Source: Bathymodiolus brooksi thiotrophic gill symbiont (GTDB lineage: Bacteria > Pseudomonadota > Gammaproteobacteria > PS1 > Pseudothioglobaceae). Taken from it: a DNA stretch of 21,670 nt. Below, piece after piece: positions 15,785 to 21,670 of this stretch; within the stretch, counting starts at the first letter, position 1, and every line of letters starts with the position of its first letter. The translations under genes were made by a program, and so were the position numbers. The notes under the pieces were generated by a model. That model made no database searches, was not told the DNA's origin, and worked only from the letters and a program-made list of their open reading frames with translations. The stretch spans positions 1 to 21,670 of the forward strand of contig NZ_CAHJWD020000037.1 in the NCBI RefSeq assembly GCF_903642095.1. The letters run 5' to 3'.

Positions 15785-15895
15785 ATGAAAATCGTGAGTG
15801 CAGTTGAGGTAAAAACTCATTTTGGGTAGTTTTTTAGATAAGAATTTATTGTAGCAAAAAATACGCCCAAAATGGAATTAACCCAAGGTGACGGT
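15785..15895 (+). pseudogene. Phd/YefM-type antitoxin remnant
   Basis: The frame starts MKIVSAVEVKTHFG and then hits a stop at 15827-15829. This opening is the standard Phd-family DNA-binding N-terminus (compare the general pattern MKxVxxxEAKTHF). One base shift continues the match as GSFLDK, and the original frame resumes as EFIVAKNTPKMELT after another stop. At least two frameshifts or stops break the gene, so it cannot make a full antitoxin. It could at most yield a 14-residue peptide. It precedes a toxin fragment in the usual antitoxin-toxin order. Confidence 0.65.
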
Positions 15896-15935
15896 AAAAA
15901 AATAGTTATATTGCCGATACCAAAGAGAGTAAGCA

Positions 15936-16082
15936 ATGCAACTGAGGCAAACACATAAACTTAAAATTCCTGATGCAATTATTTGTGCAATCACTCTTGT
16001 CAATAATGCAACACTATTAACCAACAACAAGCAATTACCAAAACTGCCAAAACTACACGCCAAATCAATGGCAATCAAATAA
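15936..16082 (+). pseudogene. VapC-type PIN-domain toxin C-terminal fragment
   Basis: A 48-codon frame containing HKLKIPDAIICAITLVNNAT followed by LLTNNKQLPKLPKL. The LKIPDAII...A..L....LLT pattern is the C-terminal part of PIN-domain ribonucleases of the VapC family, including the conserved Asp of the metal site. About the first two thirds of a VapC (~130 residues) is missing or unreadable upstream, where only a short antitoxin remnant fits. The module is therefore dead. Apart from this and the antitoxin piece, the 404-bp gap between moeB and guaB holds only weak hairpins around 16081-16128. Confidence 0.65.
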
Positions 16083-16149
16083 CAGAAGACCGCTGTTATT
16101 TAAAATAACGATTAAAGTCGTATTTTAAGTAACAAAAAAAAGTGGTATT

Positions 16150-17610
16150 TTATTGGTGGTAGTTAGGGGCTTCCTTGGTAATAGAAACATCATGCACATG
16201 AGATTCAACCATGCCTGCTGAGGTTACTTGAACAAAAGTTGCATCGGTGCGCATTTTTTCTAAAGTGGCACAGCCTGTGTAGCCCATGGACGACCTGATA
16301 CCACCAATCATTTGGTGAATAATAGGGCGGATAGAGCCTTTAAAAGGGACGCGACCTTCAACACCTTCAGGGACAAGTTTGTCGGCTTTGGAATCTGATT
16401 GAAAATAGCGGTCAGATGAGCCGTGTGCTTGATTCATTGCACCGATTGAGCCCATACCACGGTAGGATTTGTAGGATCGACCTTGGTAAAGTTCAACTTC
16501 ACCGGGGGATTCTTCTGTGCCTGCTAGCATGGAACCGAGCATCACGCAATAAGCACCAGCAGCAAAGGCTTTGGCAATATCACCTGAGTAGCGAATGCCA
16601 CCGTCAGCAATGAGTGGCACACCTGTGCCTTTGAGTGCATCAGCAACATCAGAAATAGCGGTGATTTGCGGCACGCCAACGCCAGCAACGATGCGAGTGG
16701 TGCAAATACTACCCGGACCGATGCCGACTTTGACGCAGTCTGCACCTGCTTTGACTAAATCTAGTGCGGCACCAGCAGTGGCAATGTTGCCAGCAATAAT
16801 GTCTAAATTTGGGTGTTTGTTTTTGGTTTTTTTAACTCTGTTTAGCACGCCTTGAGAATGACCATGTGCAGTATCAATGACAATAATATCCACACCTGCT
16901 TCAACCAATGCATCAATCCGTTCACCTGTGCCAGTGCTTACACCAACTGCAGCACCAACTCGTAATTGTTCTTTGTTGTCTTTACAAGCATTCGGGAAAT
17001 CAGTTGATTTTTGAATATCACGAACGGTAATCATACCTTGCAAGGCAAAACTGTCATCCGTGATAACGACGCGTTCAATGCGATGTTTGTGCAATAAGGC
17101 ACGCACTTTACTCATATTTGTGCCTTCTTTAACGGTAATGAGTTTGTTTTTCGGTGTCATAACATTTTCAACCAATTCATCAGGATTGGTTTTAAATCGA
17201 ACATCACGACTGGTAACCATGCCAATAATGGTATTGCCATTAACAACAGGCAATGCTGAAATCTTATGTTGTCGTTGACTACGATAAACATCAGCAATTG
17301 TTGCTTTAGCACTAATGGTGATTGGGTTTCTGATAATGCCAGATTCAAATCGTTTAACTTTACGCACCTCTGTCGCCTGTTCTTCAATCGACATATTTTT
17401 ATGAATAATGCCAATGCCACCTTCTTGTGCCATGGTAATTGCCAAATTAGCCTCAGTTACGGTGTCCATTGCAGCGGATAGAATAGGGGTATTGAGGGTA
17501 ATATTTTTGGTTAGTTGTGTTGTTAGTTTGACTTCTTTTGGCATGGTGGTTGAGTGTGCAGGCACAAGTAATACATCATCAAAGGTAAGTGCAGTCTTTA
17601 GTAGCTTCAT
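16150..17610 (-). CDS. guaB: Inosine-5'-monophosphate dehydrogenase
   Basis: Oxidises IMP to XMP with NAD+, the committed step of guanine nucleotide synthesis, as a cytoplasmic tetramer. 486 residues, standard length. The TIM barrel starts [13 protein letters not shown]. Two CBS domains occupy roughly residues 95-205. The catalytic loop [18 protein letters not shown] carries Cys303, followed by [32 protein letters not shown] and the mobile flap region. An AAGGAG lies before the ATG, inside the end of the SH3-domain gene one base away, so guaB is read with that gene and valS. guaA is not next to it, unlike in many relatives. Confidence 0.97.
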   Translation of the reverse strand: MKLLKTALTFDDVLLVPAHSTTMPKEVKLTTQLTKNITLNTPILSAAMDTVTEANLAITMAQEGGIGIIHKNMSIEEQATEVRKVKRFESGIIRNPITISAKATIADVYRSQRQHKISALPVVNGNTIIGMVTSRDVRFKTNPDELVENVMTPKNKLITVKEGTNMSKVRALLHKHRIERVVITDDSFALQGMITVRDIQKSTDFPNACKDNKEQLRVGAAVGVSTGTGERIDALVEAGVDIIVIDTAHGHSQGVLNRVKKTKNKHPNLDIIAGNIATAGAALDLVKAGADCVKVGIGPGSICTTRIVAGVGVPQITAISDVADALKGTGVPLIADGGIRYSGDIAKAFAAGAYCVMLGSMLAGTEESPGEVELYQGRSYKSYRGMGSIGAMNQAHGSSDRYFQSDSKADKLVPEGVEGRVPFKGSIRPIIHQMIGGIRSSMGYTGCATLEKMRTDATFVQVTSAGMVESHVHDVSITKEAPNYHQ

Positions 17611-17611
17611 T

Positions 17612-18268
17612 TTAAAATCTCCTTTGGTTGGCGCGTTTTTGGATAAAAAGTCCCATTATTAGCCCAAAAAACAAAACCAACGCACCGATAATAAACCAGT
17701 TTCTAGCATTGGCTTCTTGTCCGATAGTGCCGTTATTTTGCAATAATTTTAATTCTGATTTTAACTGTAGGATTTGCACCTTGTAATTTTTATTCTCGTA
17801 TTCAAGTTTAAGCGCATCTTTGTAAACTTGTTTGACATGTTTTTTTTCTGATGCCAATTTGCTAGATTGAATAGATAATTTGGTGTTTTTTGCTTTTAAA
17901 TCAGCCACTTTTTTCTCAAGTTTTTTATTTTTTTTGTGTTGCTGAGAGAGTGATAAACGCTTATTATTACCTTTGCGTTTAAGTGCCTCTAATTGCATTC
18001 TTGCGGGCTTGTTAGAGGTTAGGTAACGAGAAATCATCCAGCCAATTGTGTTTTCAAATCTCACCTTAGTCCAGCCACTTTCAGTGGATAAAATTTCTAG
18101 TTTGGTGCCAGAATCCAGCATTTTTATGAGATTACTGGGGTTGTTTCGGATTTCATTGTCAGAACGCATTGGAATTGGCACCATATCTGTTACATAGACG
18201 AATGATTTGGCACTTGCCACTGAACACAATAATAACAGTGTTATAAGTAAAGTATTTTTTAGTTTCAT
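17612..18268 (-). CDS. SH3b-domain, coiled-coil, membrane-anchored protein (YgiM-like, TIGR04211 type)
   Basis: 218 residues in four parts: a signal peptide ([20 protein letters not shown], residues 1-20), a bacterial SH3 domain (about 22-88, with [15 protein letters not shown] near its end), a Lys-rich coiled coil (about 95-180), and a C-terminal membrane helix (about 190-211, [19 protein letters not shown]) followed by a basic tail. This is the layout of the YgiM-like family of gammaproteobacteria. The periplasmic SH3b domain probably touches the cell wall, but the function is not established. Its ATG overlaps the valS stop as ATGA and its stop is one base from guaB, so all three genes are one unit. 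Confidence 0.85.
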   Translation of the reverse strand: MKLKNTLLITLLLLCSVASAKSFVYVTDMVPIPMRSDNEIRNNPSNLIKMLDSGTKLEILSTESGWTKVRFENTIGWMISRYLTSNKPARMQLEALKRKGNNKRLSLSQQHKKNKKLEKKVADLKAKNTKLSIQSSKLASEKKHVKQVYKDALKLEYENKNYKVQILQLKSELKLLQNNGTIGQEANARNWFIIGALVLFFGLIMGLFIQKRANQRRF

Positions 18269-21009
18269 AAGTTATTCATTTTCCTTAGTTGTGTTGATAA
18301 ATCAGTAAGTGTGTTTTTAACTGATGCCAGTCGCTCCCTTTCTGTGTTGACAATCGCCTCAGGTGCACTGTTGACAAATTTTTCGTTGTTTAGTTTTCCT
18401 TCAAATTGTATTTTCTGCTGGTTTAGTTTGTCAATTTCTTTGTTTAAACGCGTAATTTCTTGGTCTTTGTCAATCAAACCTGCTAGAGGAATGAGTATTT
18501 TCATCTCACCCACCAAAGCAATTGCTGATTCAGGTGCTTCTTCATTTTCAGAGAGTTTGTTAATGTCTATTTTAGCCAAGGAATTTAAGATATTGGCATT
18601 ATTATTAAGGTGGGTTTCGTCAGTCTCATTAAAGTTTTGCACAAAACAATTCAGTGATTTATTTGGCGAAATGTTCATTTCACCCCGAATTTGACGCACG
18701 CCTAAAATGAAAGTTTGTAGCCATTGAATTTCTGTTTCAGAGGCTGTTGAAATGAGTTGTGTATCAACTTCTGGATAGGCTTCACTCATTAAACTGCTGT
18801 TATTTTTGCCGAGCAAACTGTTACATTGTTCAAAGATTTCTTCTGTAATAAATGGAATGATAGGGTGGAGTAAAGTAACAATTTCATTAAGAACCTTAAT
18901 CAGCATGGCTTGTGTGCCAGCTTTGGTAGCTTCGTTTTCCAATAAAGGTTTGGACAATTCTAGATACCAACTGCAATAGTCATCCCAAACAAATTCGTAG
19001 AGTTCGTGACTCATTAAATCTAAGCGATAGTCGTTTAAATGCTTCTCAACTTTGGTTTTGGTGTCTTGCAAGCGGGATAAAATCCATGCATCGGCGGTTG
19101 ATATTTGTGCTTTTGGGTCAATGGTTTCTCCTTCAAGTTTGATTAAAACAAAACGAGAGGCATTCCACAATTTATTACAAAAGTTGCGATACCCTTCAAT
19201 GCGTTTTAAATCAAATTTAATATCTCGTCCAAAAGAAGCGAGGGCGGCAAAAGTGAAGCGTAGTGCATCTGTGCCAAAGGCGGGAATACCGTTGGCAAAT
19301 TCTTTTTCGGTTTGTTTTTTGATTTTTTCTGCCATTTTGGGCTGCATTAACCCTTGTGTGCGTTTTTTTAGCAAATCTTGTAAAGTAATTCCATCGATTA
19401 AATCAATTGGGTCAAGCACATTGCCTTTGGATTTGGACATTTTTTGCCCTTGTCCGTCCTTGATTAAGCCAGTGATGTAAATGTCTTTAAATGGCACTTC
19501 ACCTGTAAATTTAAGCCCAAACATAATCATACGAGCAACCCAAAAGAAGATAATATCAAAGCCAGTAACCAGCACATCAGTTGGGTAAAAACGAGATAAT
19601 TCAGGGGTTTTATCAGGCCAGCCTAAGGTTGAAAATGGCCATAAAGCAGAGGAAAACCAAGTATCAAGCACATCGTTATCTTGGGTGAGTGCCACCCCTT
19701 TGCCCGCTTGTTTTTGTGCCTCTTCAAGTGAGTCTGCAACAAAGATATTGCCATTTTCATCATACCAAGCAGGGATACGATGCCCCCACCAAATTTGGCG
19801 AGAGATGCACCAATCTTGAATATTATCCATCCAGTTAAAATAAGTTTTGTCCCAATTTTCAGGCACAAAACGAATATCACCATTTTTTACCGCATCAATC
19901 GCAGGTTTTGCTAATGGGGCGACTTTGACAAACCATTGGTCAGTTAAATAAGGCTCAATGACTGCATTGGTTCTATCGCCATGTGGTACCATTAATTTGT
20001 GTGGCTCAATTTTGTTTAACAAACCCTGTGCGTCTAAATCTTGAATCATTTTTTTACGCGCTACAAATCTATCCATACCCACATAATCACTCTTAACCGT
20101 GTCATTAATTTTGGCATCATCAGTAAGAATATTGATAATATCTAAATTGTGGCGTTGTCCCATTTCATAGTCGTTAAAATCGTGTGCAGGAGTGATTTTG
20201 ACGCAACCTGTGCCAAAATCCATATCAACATAATCATCCGCAATAATAGGAATTTTTCTATTGGTTAACGGTAAATCAATGGTTTGCCCAACAAAGTGTG
20301 TATAGCGTTTGTCATCAGGATGAACGGCAACAGCACTATCGCCCAGCATCGTTTCAGGGCGTGTAGTTGCTACTATCAGGCAATCATTACTATTGGTAAT
20401 TGGATAACGCATGTGCCAAAGCGACCCTTGTTTTTCAACGCTAATAACTTCAAGGTCAGACACGGCAGTATGTAGCACTGGATCCCAGTTTACTAAGCGT
20501 TTTCCACGGTAAATTAGACCTTCTTTGTGTAACTGAATAAAGACTTTTTTAACCGCATCAGAAAGTCCATCGTCCATAGTAAAGCGCTCTTTTTCCCAAT
20601 CAACTGAAGCACCTAGACGACGCATTTGTGAGGTAATTATGCCACCAGATTGCTCCTTCCAATCCCAAATTTTGTCAATGAATTTATCACGCCCAATATC
20701 ATGCCGAGTAATATCCTGTGCAGCAAGTTGGCGTTCAACCACCATTTGCGTGGCAATACCCGCATGGTCAGTCCCCGGTTGCCACAGCGTTTGATCACCT
20801 TTACCACGATGATAACGCGTTAGAATATCCATAATAGTATGCTGAAATGCATGTCCCATATGCAAACTTCCTGTTACATTTGGCGGTGGCAACATAATGC
20901 AATAGGCGTTTTTGCTAGTAGCATTTGAATCAGAAGAGAACAAATTTTGATTCTCCCAAAGCGAGCGATATTTCGCTTCAATTTGCTCGGGATTGTAGGT
21001 TTTTTCCAT
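18265..21009 (-). CDS. valS: Valyl-tRNA synthetase
   Basis: Class I aminoacyl-tRNA synthetase charging tRNA-Val, with an editing domain that removes mischarged threonine. 914 residues (E. coli 951). The ATG at 21009 gives MEKTYNPEQIEAKY, the family N-terminus; an upstream TTG at 21039 overlaps the -10 box and is rejected. The HIGH motif is HMGH in PPPNVTGSLHMGHAFQ. The CP1 editing region contains TTRPETMLGD, the KMSKS motif is KMSKSKGNVLDP, and the anticodon-binding helices are followed by the C-terminal coiled coil (about 850-914). It is the promoter-proximal gene of valS-SH3-guaB. Confidence 0.97.
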   Translation of the reverse strand: MEKTYNPEQIEAKYRSLWENQNLFSSDSNATSKNAYCIMLPPPNVTGSLHMGHAFQHTIMDILTRYHRGKGDQTLWQPGTDHAGIATQMVVERQLAAQDITRHDIGRDKFIDKIWDWKEQSGGIITSQMRRLGASVDWEKERFTMDDGLSDAVKKVFIQLHKEGLIYRGKRLVNWDPVLHTAVSDLEVISVEKQGSLWHMRYPITNSNDCLIVATTRPETMLGDSAVAVHPDDKRYTHFVGQTIDLPLTNRKIPIIADDYVDMDFGTGCVKITPAHDFNDYEMGQRHNLDIINILTDDAKINDTVKSDYVGMDRFVARKKMIQDLDAQGLLNKIEPHKLMVPHGDRTNAVIEPYLTDQWFVKVAPLAKPAIDAVKNGDIRFVPENWDKTYFNWMDNIQDWCISRQIWWGHRIPAWYDENGNIFVADSLEEAQKQAGKGVALTQDNDVLDTWFSSALWPFSTLGWPDKTPELSRFYPTDVLVTGFDIIFFWVARMIMFGLKFTGEVPFKDIYITGLIKDGQGQKMSKSKGNVLDPIDLIDGITLQDLLKKRTQGLMQPKMAEKIKKQTEKEFANGIPAFGTDALRFTFAALASFGRDIKFDLKRIEGYRNFCNKLWNASRFVLIKLEGETIDPKAQISTADAWILSRLQDTKTKVEKHLNDYRLDLMSHELYEFVWDDYCSWYLELSKPLLENEATKAGTQAMLIKVLNEIVTLLHPIIPFITEEIFEQCNSLLGKNNSSLMSEAYPEVDTQLISTASETEIQWLQTFILGVRQIRGEMNISPNKSLNCFVQNFNETDETHLNNNANILNSLAKIDINKLSENEEAPESAIALVGEMKILIPLAGLIDKDQEITRLNKEIDKLNQQKIQFEGKLNNEKFVNSAPEAIVNTERERLASVKNTLTDLSTQLRKMNNL

Positions 21010-21038
21010 GGATTTATAAAGATGGATTAAACTGTGCA

Positions 21039-21046
21039 ATTATACT
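21039..21046. promoter_or_regulatory. Overlapping divergent -10 boxes of valS and the GIY-YIG gene
   Basis: On the minus strand TATAAT (21044-21039) lies 29 bp before the valS ATG. On the plus strand TATACT (21041-21046) lies 15 bp before the GIY-YIG ATG. The two boxes share four base pairs, so polymerase should occupy only one at a time. Neither has a strong -35. Confidence 0.45.
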
Positions 21047-21061
21047 GTAGAAAGCACTATT

Positions 21062-21337
21062 ATGAATGAAAATAAAAACTGGCTAATCTATTTATTGCAA
21101 TGTGCAAACAACGCTCTTTATTGCGGCATAACCAACGACATCAATAAACGCTTACGCCAACACAATGGCGAAATTACAGGCGGCGCAAAATACACCCGAG
21201 CAAACGCCCCTTGTGCCTTAGTATATCAAGAACAAGCAAAAGACAGAAGCACCGCATTAAAACGCGAATGCGAAATTAAATCAATGACCCGCAATGAAAA
21301 ATTAACACTTTTAAAACCTTTACACAAATACAAATAA
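21062..21337 (+). CDS. GIY-YIG nuclease-like protein, YhbQ/UPF0213 family
   Basis: 91 residues forming a single GIY-YIG domain. The hallmark strands read WLIYLLQC (in place of GIY) and LYCGITNDINKRLRQHN (YIG-like YCGIT, with the catalytic Arg in the helix), followed by GAKYTRANAPCALVYQE and a KRECEIKSMTRNEKLTLL segment with the metal-binding Glu. Length and motifs match the small stand-alone YhbQ-like family, which is reported to have DNA nuclease activity and is sometimes linked to repair. It has no fused DNA-binding domain and is not a homing endonuclease. It diverges from valS with a 52-bp gap. Confidence 0.9.
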   Translation: MNENKNWLIYLLQCANNALYCGITNDINKRLRQHNGEITGGAKYTRANAPCALVYQEQAKDRSTALKRECEIKSMTRNEKLTLLKPLHKYK

Positions 21338-21670
21338 TCATCAAAACCACCACCCACCCACTTAGCAATTTTTCCAGCGACCCAGTCCTTTAAGAGGGTC
21401 TAAACCCAGCCTTAACCTCGCTAGAACAAAATTCAAATAAATCACCAATTAAGCAAAAATTGCATTTTATTCATCATCTATATTTACACAACCTTCTACA
21501 TGTAATAAGGAGTAGGGAAGGGTTTCTAACCCTTCCTTTTCCCACCTATTTTTACAAGCAGTAAAGTGTGCAATGGCCCAACAAACAGGCAGCCTTATAA
21601 TCAGCAGAAATAAAAAGAAATACACCTGAATCTGGCAAAGCCATCACCCAGTAATATGATTAAATTTATC
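21338..21670. other. 333-bp stretch at the right edge without a supported gene
   Basis: After the GIY-YIG stop there is no ORF with family resemblance on either strand. A 30-codon minus-strand frame around 21543-21635 is too short and has no recognisable motif. The only clear element is the hairpin at 21516-21540. No tRNA-like cloverleaf was recognised. Confidence 0.5.
21516..21540 (+). terminator. Rho-independent terminator-like hairpin
   Basis: GGAAGGGTT-TCT-AACCCTTCC, a perfect 9-bp stem with a 3-base loop, followed by TTTT. It is 179 bp past the GIY-YIG gene and is the first strong stop for plus-strand transcription. It could also serve a gene arriving from the right on the minus strand, although the A/T tail suits the plus strand. 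Confidence 0.75.

Noticed and set aside
21010..21039. Longer valS reading from a TTG start
   Set aside because: The TTG overlaps the probable -10 box, and the ATG at 21009 gives the conserved MEKTYNP start.
21543..21635. Minus-strand 30-codon frame starting MALPDSG at the right edge
   Set aside because: Short, with no family resemblance or ribosome-binding site, and it ends just before the terminator hairpin.
1..21670. CRISPR arrays, rRNA or tRNA genes
   Set aside because: No regularly spaced direct repeats, rRNA-like blocks or cloverleaf-like sequences were seen on either strand.

Overview
The window is an AT-rich bacterial chromosome segment. The housekeeping proteins (YbiT-type ABC-F, NusB, MurG/FtsW, ValS, GuaB, YhbQ-like GIY-YIG) and the adenylylation-type glutamine synthetase point to a gammaproteobacterium. 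The low GC, compact operons and hybrid ribBA resemble sulfur-oxidising SUP05/Thioglobus-type lineages and their symbiotic relatives. That lineage is inferred from general character, not from a marker gene.

Positions 1-2550 are the accessory part. A lipoprotein (227-1348) and a secreted protein (1750-2262) both end in a DUF1566/Lcl_C C-type-lectin-like domain. Their last ~33 codons look like the variable region of a diversity-generating retroelement (DGR). Between them lies a short helical protein resembling the DGR accessory protein Avd, whose last ~22 codons are themselves homologous to the two variable regions, as a template repeat would be. No reverse transcriptase is encoded anywhere in the window. 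The locus is therefore a decayed or split DGR, or a remote target array served by an RT elsewhere.

Positions 2551-8983 hold glnA with a strong terminator, a 108-bp MITE-like inverted-repeat element, bioB, the convergent ftsW-murG pair (a detached piece of the division/cell-wall cluster), and a divergent ybiT. Positions 9210-12713 form a plus-strand block: yihY, then a tight ribE-ribBA-ribH-nusB operon for riboflavin synthesis and transcription antitermination, ending in an unlisted 46-residue membrane miniprotein whose start overlaps the nusB stop. The RibA-like half of RibBA lacks the zinc cysteines, so GTP cyclohydrolase II must come from another gene.

Positions 12741-14980 are minus-strand: alkD-like glycosylase, a stand-alone NIF3/YqfO-type domain and a PerM/AI-2E family permease, punctuated by two copies of a small inverted-repeat family; a third, diverged copy lies at 46-110. 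moeB (14999-15745) diverges from alkD across 18 bp. After it lies a dead Phd-VapC-type toxin-antitoxin remnant (15785-16082). The minus-strand operon valS - SH3-domain membrane protein - guaB (21009 down to 16150) follows, divergent from a small GIY-YIG protein. The last 333 bp contain a terminator-like hairpin and no supported gene.
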